The notes: a model not told the origin generated them from the sequence alone. Numbered from the stretch's first letter, positions 46,301 to 54,670 are shown. The stretch: DNA of 64,000 nt from Coriobacteriia bacterium (GCA_030651765.1 JAUSBY010000012.1:187501-251500), one strand, 5' to 3'. Translations and numbers: made by a program.

Positions 46301-47013
46301 CGCTTGAACCTTCCCAGGATCAGGTAGCCGAGCATACCGGCGGATACGACCGCGCCGAGCGCCGTGAGTATCGCGAGCCACGCCGGGGTGAGAACGGCCG
46401 GCGGCGTCGGCGGTCCGGCCAGCGGCTTGAACGGCAGCCACTCCCCGACCGCGCGAACCTCCATCCCCGTCCCCTGGAACGGAGGCAGGGCGCCGACGTA
46501 GATCCACGACGGCGTGTGCGGGTCGTGACAGCCGGCGGCGGAACACTTCGGCTCGTTCTTGCCGTGGACTCCCACCTGCCACTCGCGGTACTTCTCGAAA
46601 TGGCACCGCTGGCAGACGCGTGACACGTCACCGGTGACGTCAACGAACGTGCCGTCGGCGAGGAGCAGCATGCCGGGGTTTTCCGAGGGATCGTCGTGAC
46701 ACGCGAGGCACGCGGTGTCGCCCTCGCCTAAGATGTCGTGTACCTCGAGTTCAACGACGTGCTGCGTCATGCCGATCGGTAGGGCGCGCGACGGCTGACC
46801 GTCTGCGCCGAGCGTGACCGGATGGCATTGGGTGCAGGGGTGGAAGGCAAGCTCCCCGGTGGCCGACTGTCCCGCCAGCGCGCGGGGGATGATGAGCGCA
46901 GTCAGCGCGATCGCGGTGAGCACGAGCACCGCGGCCCTCGCACGTACCGTGCGACACGCCGACTTTCGGGAGTGGGACGGTCCGTGCTCGAGCGTCGCTT
47001 CTATGGTGCTCAC
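46297..47013 (-). CDS. Tetrahaem c-type cytochrome with N-terminal signal and C-terminal membrane anchor
   Basis: A 238-residue cytochrome and the first gene of the operon. An N-terminal signal segment (about residues 26-48) precedes four haem sites: CTQCH, CLACH, CQRCH and an expanded CSAAGCH (CX4CH). A Pro-rich linker and a C-terminal membrane helix (WLAILTALGAVVSAGMLGYL) follow, with a short basic cytoplasmic tail (GRFKR). The topology resembles cytochromes that sit with NrfC/NrfD partners. GTG 47013 has GAGGG a few nt upstream. It is divergent from the response-regulator gene across about 170 bp. Confidence 0.88.
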   Translation of the reverse strand: MSTIEATLEHGPSHSRKSACRTVRARAAVLVLTAIALTALIIPRALAGQSATGELAFHPCTQCHPVTLGADGQPSRALPIGMTQHVVELEVHDILGEGDTACLACHDDPSENPGMLLLADGTFVDVTGDVSRVCQRCHFEKYREWQVGVHGKNEPKCSAAGCHDPHTPSWIYVGALPPFQGTGMEVRAVGEWLPFKPLAGPPTPPAVLTPAWLAILTALGAVVSAGMLGYLILGRFKR

Positions 47014-47096
47014 ACCACCCTCGTCGCCGTGGACGCTACAGTGGCACTGACACTAGCAGTACCCCGGAAACTGACGATTCACGCAGCGTTGGCGTC

Positions 47097-47114
47097 TTGT
47101 TAGGGTTATGTTTG
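47097..47114. promoter_or_regulatory. 11-bp-periodic direct repeat (PhoB/PhoP-type box) between cytochrome operon and response regulator
   Basis: TGTTAG (47098-47103) and TGTTTG (47109-47114) are spaced 11 bp apart, the geometry of OmpR/PhoB-family sites. The second repeat lies 17 bp before TATTCT (47132-47137), so it overlaps the -35 of a probable response-regulator promoter. The reverse strand reads CAAACA-N5-CTAACA toward the cytochrome operon. Confidence 0.5.
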
Positions 47115-47180
47115 CGGCCTTTCGGGCACGGTATTCTATGCTTGACGAGACCGTGTCGCGCCTGCGAGGAGTACGCGCCC

Positions 47181-47855
47181 GTGAAGAAGATCCTGGTGGT
47201 CGACGACGAGGAGTCCATCCTCAAGATCGTGGAGTATGCACTGTCCGAGGCGGGCTACGAGGTCCACGTCGCCCGCGACGGCAGTGGCGCCGAGTTCATC
47301 TTCGAGCAGGTCCAGCCGGATCTCGTCATCCTCGATGTCATGCTGCCGGGCAAGTCAGGACTCGATATCGCCAGGGATCTGCGCGCGACCTCGGGCGTCC
47401 CCATCGTCATGCTCTCAGCCCGCGGCGATGAGGTTGACCGCATCCTCGGACTCGAGTTCGGTGCCGACGACTACGTCACCAAGCCGTTCTCGCCCCGCGA
47501 ACTCGTCAGCCGCGTCAAGGCGATACTGCGCCGAGTGGAAGGCGCACCAGCCGAGCGGATCGCGGTCGGCGACCTTGAGATCGACACGCAGTCACGCCAG
47601 GTGAAGATCGGCGGCGAGCCGGTGCACCTCACCACCTCGGAGTACGGGATCCTGCTGCACCTCGCGAGGCACCCGGGCAAGGCGTTCTCCCGGCCGGCGA
47701 TCCTCTCGGCGCTGTGGGACGAGAACCCCGTCGGCGACGAGCGTGCTGTGGACGTCCACGTCCACAACATCCGCGAGAAGATCGAGGCCGACCACAAGAA
47801 TCCCACGTACTTGCTGACCGTTCGTGGGTTCGGCTACCGGCTGAGGGAGCCGTAG
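47181..47855 (+). CDS. OmpR/PhoB-family response regulator
   Basis: A 224-residue two-component regulator. The receiver domain starts [14 protein letters not shown], the phospho-acceptor Asp is in [15 protein letters not shown], and the switch Lys is in [13 protein letters not shown]. The C-terminal winged helix includes [17 protein letters not shown] and the recognition part [16 protein letters not shown] 47181 has GAGGAG 9 nt upstream and removes a non-conserved leader. The kinase gene follows after 3 nt, so they form a pair of the PhoPR/ResDE sort. It is divergent from the cytochrome operon, with a probable binding box between. Confidence 0.95.
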   Translation: MKKILVVDDEESILKIVEYALSEAGYEVHVARDGSGAEFIFEQVQPDLVILDVMLPGKSGLDIARDLRATSGVPIVMLSARGDEVDRILGLEFGADDYVTKPFSPRELVSRVKAILRRVEGAPAERIAVGDLEIDTQSRQVKIGGEPVHLTTSEYGILLHLARHPGKAFSRPAILSALWDENPVGDERAVDVHVHNIREKIEADHKNPTYLLTVRGFGYRLREP

Positions 47856-47858
47856 GCC

Positions 47859-49619
47859 GTGGCTGGCCGCCGCCGAGGCTCGATCCGCCTGTGGCAGACC
47901 GAGCTGTTCATCGTCGTCATCGTGGTCGCGATCCTGATCCTGTCGGGGTCACTTTCGGCCGGGCTGAAGGCCACACTGACGCGCATGGCGGAGTCGAGCG
48001 AGCTGCGCAACGCCTCGGCACTCGCGCAACGTCTCGAAGCGAGCCTCCCCCTCGGCGTTGGTGGCGCCGCTGAGGTGCGGACCGTGCTCGGCGAGTACCG
48101 CGACATCTACGGTGGCGGCATCTGGGTGCACAACGCCGAGGGCGAACTGGTGGCATCGGCCTACGACACCGCGCCGACCGCCGCGGTCCTGGAGTCCGCG
48201 CTGCTGTGGGGGCTCGATCAAGACACGCCCCACGTGACGAGCGACCTGCGCACCAACGGATGGATCGTCGCGTCTCATCCTATCGCGGGAACCAGCGACG
48301 GACCTGCCGGCGTCGTCGTCACGGCAAGCAGCGCGGACCAGCCCGCCGCGATCCTGCGCTCGGTGCGCGACCGGCTGTGGGTGACCTTCTGGGTCTCGCT
48401 CGCCATTGCCGGCCTGCTCGGCTTCACGTTCTCGGAGATCATGAGCAGGCGCATCCGCGCGATGTCGGAAGCTGCCGCAGCGATGGCGGCGGGCGACTTC
48501 GAGCAGCGCCTCAAGACCGGATTCGTGCCCGACGAGATCCAGGACCTCGCCGAGTCGTACAACCAGATGGCGTACAACCTCGGTGCCGCCTTCAGCGCGA
48601 TCCAGGAGAGCCGCCAGCAGATCGCCGCAGTGGTCGAGTCCATGGCCGAGGGCGTGCTCGCCCTCGACGTGACAGGCGCCGTCCGGGTGATCAATCCCGA
48701 GGCCGTGCGTCTTCTGCATGTCAGCGCGGACGAGGCACGCGGGATGCCGATCGAGGAGATCACGGCGGACGGCGGCGTGACCGGTGCGGTACGGAGCGCG
48801 CTTCAGGGGCAGAGCACCGTCGAGACCGTCTCGCTCGGCGACCGGATGGTCCGCCTTCACTGCACGCCGCTGCTCGACACCGACGACGATGTTGAAGGGG
48901 CCGTGCTGCTGCTTGCCGATGTGACCGATCAGCACCGGATGGAGGAGGCGCAGGCGCGGTTCGTCGCCGACGCGAGCCACGAGATGCGGACGCCGATCGC
49001 CGCAATCAAGGGCATGCTCGAGCTGCTCGACGACGGCGCCAAGGACGTGCCTGACGTATGCGACGACTTCATCCACACCATGCAGCTCGAGGCCGACCGT
49101 CTCGGACGCCTCGTCGCCGATCTCCTGACGCTCGCGCGCCTCGATGCGGGAAGTCTCGAACTCACGCGCGCGCCTGTCTACGTGACCGATCTTCTCGGCG
49201 ACGTTGCTGGCGTGATGCGAACGCTCGCCGAGCAGGCAGGCGTCGAGATCGCAGTGGACGCGCCCGATGACGACGTGACGGTGCTCGCCGACCGCGACAG
49301 GATCGTGCAGGTGCTCCTGAGCTTCACCGACAACGCGCTCAAGCACTCGGCCGAAGGCACGACGGTGAATCTCGTCGCGCACGCGGCTCAGGATCGCGTG
49401 CGGCTCAGCGTCACCGACGAGGGGCTGGGGATCGAGCCCGACCAGGTCGAGCGCGTCTTCGAGCGCTTCTACCGTGCGGATTCGGCGCGTGGAGGAACCG
49501 GCACCGGCCTCGGCCTCGCCATCGCGAGGGAGATCGTCGAGGCCCACGGCGCGACCATCGAGGTCGAAACCGGGCCGCGGTCCGGAACGACCTTCAGCTT
49601 CAGCCTGCCGGTAGCCTGA
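47859..49619 (+). CDS. PhoR-like sensor histidine kinase
   Basis: A 586-residue membrane kinase. The first membrane segment is at about residues 11-33, an extracytoplasmic sensor region spans about 34-165, and the second segment is at about 168-192. HAMP (about 193-245) and PAS (about 258-365) domains follow. The phospho-His is in FVADASHEMRTPIAAIKGML. The ATPase domain has LLSFTDNALKHSAEG, TDEGLGIEP and GGTGTGLGLAIAREI. GTG 47859 lies 3 nt after the regulator stop. The layout TM-sensor-TM-HAMP-PAS-kinase is that of PhoR/WalK/ResE. The signal cannot be told from sequence. Confidence 0.94.
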   Translation: MAGRRRGSIRLWQTELFIVVIVVAILILSGSLSAGLKATLTRMAESSELRNASALAQRLEASLPLGVGGAAEVRTVLGEYRDIYGGGIWVHNAEGELVASAYDTAPTAAVLESALLWGLDQDTPHVTSDLRTNGWIVASHPIAGTSDGPAGVVVTASSADQPAAILRSVRDRLWVTFWVSLAIAGLLGFTFSEIMSRRIRAMSEAAAAMAAGDFEQRLKTGFVPDEIQDLAESYNQMAYNLGAAFSAIQESRQQIAAVVESMAEGVLALDVTGAVRVINPEAVRLLHVSADEARGMPIEEITADGGVTGAVRSALQGQSTVETVSLGDRMVRLHCTPLLDTDDDVEGAVLLLADVTDQHRMEEAQARFVADASHEMRTPIAAIKGMLELLDDGAKDVPDVCDDFIHTMQLEADRLGRLVADLLTLARLDAGSLELTRAPVYVTDLLGDVAGVMRTLAEQAGVEIAVDAPDDDVTVLADRDRIVQVLLSFTDNALKHSAEGTTVNLVAHAAQDRVRLSVTDEGLGIEPDQVERVFERFYRADSARGGTGTGLGLAIAREIVEAHGATIEVETGPRSGTTFSFSLPVA

Positions 49620-49649
49620 ACAGTTGGGCCGGATACCCCTTCGGTGAGC

Positions 49650-49666
49650 CTAACAAGACCCTAACA
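49650..49666 (+). promoter_or_regulatory. Second 11-bp-periodic direct repeat, upstream of a membrane-protein gene
   Basis: CTAACA (49650-49655) and CTAACA (49661-49666) are exact copies spaced 11 bp apart. They match the box between the cytochrome operon and the regulator when that is read on the minus strand; both contain CCCTAACAAG. It lies about 105 bp before the start at 49772 and is probably a target of the neighbouring regulator. Confidence 0.5.
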
Positions 49667-49771
49667 AGGCCAACACCGCCTCCGAACCTGCTGCGCTCGG
49701 ATCGGGGCCACAATCCCTGTAGGAGATGCGGAGGCCACGACCCCCGCTCGGCTACCGGGAGGTAGAAGATC

Positions 49772-50344
49772 ATGGAACTCGCGTTTGCAGCTTTCCTCAC
49801 GATCGTTACGGCGGTCAGTGCCGCCGCGCTGGTCATCGGCGTACCGCTCGCTTTCGGCCTGATGGCCTACGACATCGTCCAGTCGCGCAAGGCCCGCGTG
49901 TTCGAGGTCGAGTCGGCGCCCGCGCACATCGCCATCGAACGTGGCGTGGCACGTGCGTTCGTGATCCTCGGTGCGGCGTTCTGGTCCGTCGCGACCTTCG
50001 TCGAGGCGTACTCCGCCGGGACGTCGGGCGCCGGCGAGGCCGCGCTTACCGCCCTGATCCCACTCGGCGCATCACTCGTGACCCTCGTCGTCGGCTGGTA
50101 CTGGGAGCGTCTGACCGCAGCTGTGCTCATGCTCGGCGCGATCGGCGTGGTTGCCTACGGCGTCGTCTACGGCTTCGGCGGACAGACCTGGATCATCCTC
50201 ACGGCCATGCTCATCGGTCCGATGATCACCGCCTCGGTCCTGTTCTGGCTCGCACGCCGCGAGCAGGAGGCCTACGAACGCGCAACGGCGCTCAGCCCGC
50301 AGCTGGCCTTCGCGTTCGCCGCCAGGAGCACGCTCGAGGGGTAG
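49772..50344 (+). CDS. Multi-pass membrane protein of unknown function
   Basis: A 190-residue protein with about five membrane segments (roughly residues 5-30, 60-80, 88-108, 113-133, 138-160) and a cytoplasmic C-terminal tail. I do not recognise a family and see no catalytic motif. ATG 49772 has GGGAGGT about 9 nt upstream. It follows the PhoR-like kinase gene by 150 bp, and that gap contains the direct repeat also found before the regulator gene. This suggests membership of the same regulon. A hairpin terminator follows. Confidence 0.8.
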   Translation: MELAFAAFLTIVTAVSAAALVIGVPLAFGLMAYDIVQSRKARVFEVESAPAHIAIERGVARAFVILGAAFWSVATFVEAYSAGTSGAGEAALTALIPLGASLVTLVVGWYWERLTAAVLMLGAIGVVAYGVVYGFGGQTWIILTAMLIGPMITASVLFWLARREQEAYERATALSPQLAFAFAARSTLEG

Positions 50345-50366
50345 ACCCCCAGTCAACCGGTTCTCA

Positions 50367-50397
50367 AAGGCCCGTCTCCCCTGCGGAGGCGGGCCTT
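50367..50397. terminator. Terminator between the membrane-protein gene and prfC
   Basis: AAGGCCCGTCTCC pairs with GGAGGCGGGCCTT (13 bp, one G-U) around a 5-nt loop, followed by CGTTGT. It lies between convergent genes and can serve both. Confidence 0.8.
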
Positions 50398-50459
50398 CGT
50401 TGTAGGGCGCGCACGCCCGCGGCATCCGATGGTGCGCTAGGATTGCCGGAGGTCGTTCG

Positions 50460-52052
50460 TCACGACGCCTGTGCGACCAGTGAGTCCAGTTTCACTTCAG
50501 GCCGCTCGCCGCTCACCCAGCTCAGGCGGTGGTCGTTCACGAACAGCGCGAGCAACTCGCCGTCGCGCACACGGGTCAGCACCTCGACGCCACGCATCTG
50601 GCCGAGCACCTGCTCACCCTCACGGTCGGTGAGACGCGCGATCGTGTACGGCAGCATCTCGAGCACCCCCGGCGCAGTGAACTCGTACTGCAACCGATGA
50701 AGCGCCACCTCGAACTGCATCGGGCCGACCGCTCCAAGAACCGGCGCCTGACCTCCCCGGCGGTCCGACACAAGCACCTGCACGACACCCTCGGCCTCCA
50801 GCTGTTCGATCCCTCGCCGGAACTGCTTCGACCGGCTCGGATCGGTCGTCCGCACGGTGGCGAAGTACTCCGGCGCGAAGACCGGCATCGGCGGGAAGTG
50901 GAATCGCAGGCCCTCGGTGAGCGTGTCTCCCGGGTGAAGCGCCCCCGCGTTGACAAGACCGACGACGTCACCCGGATTCGCCACCTCTACCGACGTGCGC
51001 TCACGACCGAACATGGAGTGGGCGTACTTCGTGGCGAACGGCCGCCCGGTGGTGACGTGCGTCAGCATCATGCCGCGCTCGAACACTCCCGAGCAGACGC
51101 GGACGAATGCGATCCGGTCACGATGGGCGGGGTCCATGTTCGCCTGGATCTTGAACACGAGCCCGGAGAATGCCCCGTCCAGAGGAACCGCTTCCCCATC
51201 TCTCGTCGACCTCCCCGTGGCAGGGGGCGCGAGGTCGACCACCGCATCGAGCAGTAGGCGAACCCCGATGTTGGAGACCGCCGCGCCAAAGAAGACGGGC
51301 GTCGAGATACCGGCGAGGAAGCTCGCCTCGTCGTGATCGCTCCCGATATGGCCGAGCAGCTCGACCTCCTCGATCGCGTGCGCGAGTCCGGGCATTTCCG
51401 ACTCGAGTGATCCGGTGATCGGAATGTGCTGCTCACCGGCCGCGGTCGCTCCTCCCGCAGTGCGTGAGAAGCGGATCACCCGGCCCGCATCGCGTCGGTC
51501 GATCAATCCCTCGAAATGACCAGCGATGCCGACCGGCCAGGTCACGGGCGTGGGCGTGATGCCGAGCCTGTGCTGGATCTCGTCGAGCAGATCGAGCGCC
51601 TCACGGCCGGGCCGATCCCATTTGTTGATGAACGTGATGACGGGCAGACCGCGGTGACGACACACGTCGTAGAGCTTCAGCGTCTGCGGCTCCAGACCCT
51701 TGGCGGCATCGAGCAGCATGATGGCGCAGTCAACGGCGGACAGGACCCGGTAGGTGTCCTCGGAGAAGTCGGCATGCCCGGGGGTGTCGAGCAGGTTGAG
51801 CACGACGTCGCGGTACTCGAACTGAAGCGCCGCCGAGGTGACCGAGATGCCTCGCTGACGCTCCATGGCCATCCAGTCGCTCGTGACCCCCTGACGCCCG
51901 GCTTTGCCGTGCACGGCGCCGGCCTCCCCTATCACGTGCGCGTGAAGGGCGAGCGCCTCCGTAAGCGTCGACTTGCCGGCGTCCGGGTGGCTGATGACCG
52001 CGAACGTCCTGCGACGCGCGGCCTCTCTGAGTGCGGACGGACTAGCCGACAT
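50460..52052 (-). CDS. prfC: Peptide chain release factor 3
   Basis: A 530-residue GTPase that recycles RF1/RF2 from the ribosome. The P-loop is FAVISHPDAGKSTLTEAL, G3 is LLDTPGHADFSEDTYR, and G4 is TFINKWDRPGREA. The domain II and III regions are complete, and length equals that of E. coli RF3. ATG 52052 aligns with the family start (about 15 residues before RRTF) but lacks a clear ribosome site. GTG 52079 with GAGAGG 10 nt upstream would add nine residues and is a real alternative. Confidence 0.93.
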   Translation of the reverse strand: MSASPSALREAARRRTFAVISHPDAGKSTLTEALALHAHVIGEAGAVHGKAGRQGVTSDWMAMERQRGISVTSAALQFEYRDVVLNLLDTPGHADFSEDTYRVLSAVDCAIMLLDAAKGLEPQTLKLYDVCRHRGLPVITFINKWDRPGREALDLLDEIQHRLGITPTPVTWPVGIAGHFEGLIDRRDAGRVIRFSRTAGGATAAGEQHIPITGSLESEMPGLAHAIEEVELLGHIGSDHDEASFLAGISTPVFFGAAVSNIGVRLLLDAVVDLAPPATGRSTRDGEAVPLDGAFSGLVFKIQANMDPAHRDRIAFVRVCSGVFERGMMLTHVTTGRPFATKYAHSMFGRERTSVEVANPGDVVGLVNAGALHPGDTLTEGLRFHFPPMPVFAPEYFATVRTTDPSRSKQFRRGIEQLEAEGVVQVLVSDRRGGQAPVLGAVGPMQFEVALHRLQYEFTAPGVLEMLPYTIARLTDREGEQVLGQMRGVEVLTRVRDGELLALFVNDHRLSWVSGERPEVKLDSLVAQAS

Positions 52053-52237
52053 CGAACACAGACCGGGTGAAGTGGTCACACATGGTGGGCCTCTCTGCTT
52101 CGTCAGCGCGCGGCACCTCTCCCGATGGCGCGCCGCGGACGGTACGGCATCGAGGCGCCGGGACAGGATCGAACCCACTCTAAGGTGAGGACGGAGTCGT
52201 GGCAAACACGACACGACGAGATCACTGTCAGGCGCAC

Positions 52238-52266
52238 AAAAGCCGACCCGCAGTGAGGCCGGCTTT
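52238..52266 (-). terminator. Terminator downstream of tRNA-Lys
   Basis: On the minus strand AAAGCCG (52266-52260) pairs with CGGCTTT (52245-52239), and a fourth T extends the run, about 13 nt after the tRNA 3' end. The stem is 7 bp with a 14-nt loop. Confidence 0.65.
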
Positions 52267-52278
52267 CGAGGTTCGCGA

Positions 52279-52354
52279 TGGTGGGCCGTATAGGGATCGA
52301 ACCTATGACCTTGGGATTAAGAGTCCCCTGCTCTACCAGCTGAGCTAACGGCCC
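52279..52354 (-). tRNA. tRNA-Lys (CUU)
   Basis: A 76-nt cloverleaf with encoded CCA. GGGCCGT starts the acceptor arm, the D arm reads TAGCTCAGCTGGTAGAGC, and the anticodon loop CTCTTAA gives CUU. The T arm has the usual GGTTCGATCC. It lies downstream of fhs on the same strand. Confidence 0.97.
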
Positions 52355-52427
52355 GAACGCTCGGATATTGTAACCGCTGCGCCCGGGATTGCAAATCGCG
52401 TCGAAGGGGCCGCCTGAGGACCTGCAC

Positions 52428-54122
52428 TCAGGACAGCCCGACCACGTTCCCGTCGGCGTCGATATCGATGTGCTCGCCGGCCGGAGATGCCGGAAGACCC
52501 GGCATCGTGGTGATGTCGCCGCACAGCGCATAGACGAACCCCGCACCGGCCGAGACGTGCACTTCGCGAACCGGCAGCCGCCACCCCGTGGGCGCCCCTT
52601 TGAGCGTCGGATCGTGAGAGAGCGACAGGTGGGTCTTGGCCATGCACACCGGCAACTCGCACAGACCCGACTCGCTGATCGCCTGGATCGCACGCGATGC
52701 ACCGAACGAGAAGTCAACGCCGGAGGCGCCGTATACCTGTGTCGCGATGGTCGCGATCTTCTCCCGGATCGGTGCATCGCTCGGGTACGTGAACGCGAGC
52801 GACGACGGCTGCTCGCACGCCTGAACGACCGCTGCCGCAAGCTCGAGGCCCCCCTGGCCGCCCTCGGCATGCATGCGATGGGCCACGACATCGAACGCCC
52901 CGGCCTCGCGCGCGGCATCGGCGATGAGCGCGTGTTCGGCGGGCGTGTCCGTCGGGAAGGTGTTGATGGCGACGACCACGGGGATGCCGAAGGACCGCAC
53001 GTTGCCGATCTGCTTGATGAGGTTGGGCATCCCGGCGGCCAGCGCGTCGAGATCCTCGGCGAGCATGGCCGGGTCGAGCGACCCGCCGGCACGGACTTCG
53101 AAGCGGCCGGAGTGTGCCTTCAGTGCGCGCACCGTGGCTACAAGCACGGCGGCATCGGGGGCGAGTCCGGAAGCGCGGCACTTCATGTTGACGAACTTCT
53201 CGGCCCCCATGTCGGCCCCGAAACCGGCCTCGGTCACCACGTAGTCGGCGAGTTTCAGCGCGATGCGGTCCGCGACGATCGAGCTGTTGCCCTGCGCGAT
53301 GTTGGCGAACGGGCCCGCGTGCACGAACACCGGGCCGCCCTCGAGGTCCTGCATCAGGTTCGGCTTGATGGTCTCACGCATGAGCACGGTCATGGCGCCG
53401 GCGACCTTGAGGTCCTCGGCGGTCACGGGGTCGCCTGCGCGCGTGCGCGCCATGATGATCCGCCCGATGCGGGCGCGGAGGTCGCCGATGTCCTCGGCAA
53501 GGGCGAGGATCGCCATGAGCTCGCTTGCCACGGTGATCGCGAAGTGGCCTTCACGCGGAACCCCGTGCATGCGGCCGCCGAGGCCGACGACGACGTTGCG
53601 CAGCGCGCGGTCGGAGATGTCGAGCACGCGTGGCCAGCTGACCGCGTACGGGTCGATGTCGAGCGGGTTGCTGTGGTAGATGCTGTTGTCGATGAACGCC
53701 GAGCCGAGGTTGTGCGCCGCGGTGATCGCGTGCACGTCGCCGGTGAGGTGCAGGTTGATGTCCTCCATCGGCACCACCTGCGAGTACCCGCCGCCTGCCG
53801 CGCCGCCCTTGATACCAAACACCGGGCCGAGCGACGGCTGCCGGATGCAGGAGAACGCCGAGTGACCGGCGGCGCGCAACGCCTGCCCCAGACCGACGGT
53901 GGTGAGCGTCTTGCCCTCGCCGAGCGGCGTTGGCGTGATAGCCGTGACGAGCACGTAGCGGCCGTTCGGACGATCTCTCATCCGCTCGAGCACGCGCAAG
54001 GAGACCTTGGCCTTGTACCTGCCGTTCGGCTCGACCTCGTCGGGCTCGATGCCGATCTCCTCGGCGATCTCACGGGCGGGCCGCAGCCGGGCCTCATGGG
54101 CGATGTCGATGTCGGAGAACAT
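52428..54122 (-). CDS. fhs: Formate-tetrahydrofolate ligase
   Basis: A 564-residue ATP-dependent enzyme that makes 10-formyl-THF from formate. The nucleotide loop is TPTPLGEGKTLTTVGLGQAL. Other conserved parts are SLGPVFGIKGGAAGGGYSQV and HLTGDVHAITAAHNL. It serves the methyl branch of the acetyl-CoA pathway or general C1 supply; no other pathway genes are in the window. ATG 54122 is chosen because AAGGAGT lies 5 nt upstream; the longer frame runs into the tRNA genes. It lies between the tRNA cluster and tRNA-Lys. Confidence 0.97.
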   Translation of the reverse strand: MFSDIDIAHEARLRPAREIAEEIGIEPDEVEPNGRYKAKVSLRVLERMRDRPNGRYVLVTAITPTPLGEGKTLTTVGLGQALRAAGHSAFSCIRQPSLGPVFGIKGGAAGGGYSQVVPMEDINLHLTGDVHAITAAHNLGSAFIDNSIYHSNPLDIDPYAVSWPRVLDISDRALRNVVVGLGGRMHGVPREGHFAITVASELMAILALAEDIGDLRARIGRIIMARTRAGDPVTAEDLKVAGAMTVLMRETIKPNLMQDLEGGPVFVHAGPFANIAQGNSSIVADRIALKLADYVVTEAGFGADMGAEKFVNMKCRASGLAPDAAVLVATVRALKAHSGRFEVRAGGSLDPAMLAEDLDALAAGMPNLIKQIGNVRSFGIPVVVAINTFPTDTPAEHALIADAAREAGAFDVVAHRMHAEGGQGGLELAAAVVQACEQPSSLAFTYPSDAPIREKIATIATQVYGASGVDFSFGASRAIQAISESGLCELPVCMAKTHLSLSHDPTLKGAPTGWRLPVREVHVSAGAGFVYALCGDITTMPGLPASPAGEHIDIDADGNVVGLS

Positions 54123-54215
54123 GGCGACTCCTTCTTCACGACCGTGGTGGTACGCACCGTACGCGGCCCGTATGTTCATGCCCCGGACGGACGTGAAATC
54201 CACCGGACGCACGAC

Positions 54216-54240
54216 GACGACCCGCACCCGGCGGGCCGTC
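54216..54240 (-). terminator. Hairpin between tRNA-His and fhs
   Basis: GACGGCCCGC pairs with GCGGGTCGTC (10 bp, one G-U) around a 5-nt loop, starting 13 nt after tRNA-His. It could end the tRNA transcript, but there is no U tract and it may instead be a processing or leader element. Confidence 0.45.
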
Positions 54241-54253
54241 GCATGAAGTTGAA

Positions 54254-54331
54254 TGGGGTGGGTAACGGGACTTGAACCCGCGGCCTCCGGAGCCACAGTC
54301 CGGCGCTCTAACCAACTGAGCTACACCCACC
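54254..54331 (-). tRNA. tRNA-His (GUG)
   Basis: A cloverleaf with encoded CCA and the extra 5' G (G-1) opposite C73 typical of tRNA-His. The anticodon loop CTGTGGC gives GUG. The acceptor arm pairs GTGGGTG with TACCCAC (one G-U). Confidence 0.97.
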
Positions 54332-54342
54332 ATGTGAGGTGC

Positions 54343-54419
54343 TGGCACGCCCGGAGGGATTCGAACCCCCGACCTAGAGATTAGAAGTCTCCCGCTCTAT
54401 CCAGCTGAGCTACGGGCGC
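54343..54419 (-). tRNA. tRNA-Arg (UCU)
   Basis: A 77-nt cloverleaf with encoded CCA. The anticodon loop CTTCTAA gives UCU. The D arm is TAGCTCAGCTGGATAGAGC and the T loop is GTTCGAATC. Confidence 0.97.
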
Positions 54420-54513
54420 ATGTCCGAGCGCCTGCCGGAGTGCCGAGTGAGAACGGTACCCGCGGACGCCCTACCTTGTCAATCGGCCCCCACCGGGGTC
54501 CGGGTGTCGATCA

Positions 54514-54589
54514 TGGAGCGGCGGACGGGACTCGAACCCGCAACAATCAGCTTGGAAGGCTGATGCTCTACCAATTGAACTACCGCCGC
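54514..54589 (-). tRNA. tRNA-Gly (UCC)
   Basis: A 76-nt cloverleaf with encoded CCA. The anticodon stem CAGC/GCTG closes the loop CTTCCAA, giving UCC. The acceptor arm is GCGGCGG/CCGCCGC. Confidence 0.97.
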
Positions 54590-54593
54590 GTAC

Positions 54594-54670
54594 TGGTCGG
54601 GCCGACAGGATTCGAACCTGCGACCCTCTGCTCCCAAAGCAGATGCGCTACCAAGCTGCGCTACGGCCCG
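54594..54670 (-). tRNA. tRNA-Pro (UGG)
   Basis: A 77-nt cloverleaf with encoded CCA. The anticodon loop TTTGGGA gives UGG. It is the first tRNA of the Pro-Gly-Arg-His cluster and is only 4 nt before tRNA-Gly. Confidence 0.97.

Noticed and set aside
47949-49547. Long minus-strand open frame (about 532 codons) opposite the PhoR-like kinase
   Set aside because: The plus strand encodes a full kinase with HisKA and ATPase motifs; the antisense product is Arg/His-rich and has no ribosome site or domain.
54123-54215. Possible tetrahydrofolate riboswitch upstream of fhs
   Set aside because: The region lacks the conserved THF-riboswitch internal-loop sequences; only a simple hairpin next to tRNA-His is seen.
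52279-54670. tRNA genes as integration sites for a genomic island
   Set aside because: No partial tRNA repeats, integrase or foreign-looking genes flank the tRNAs, and base composition does not change.
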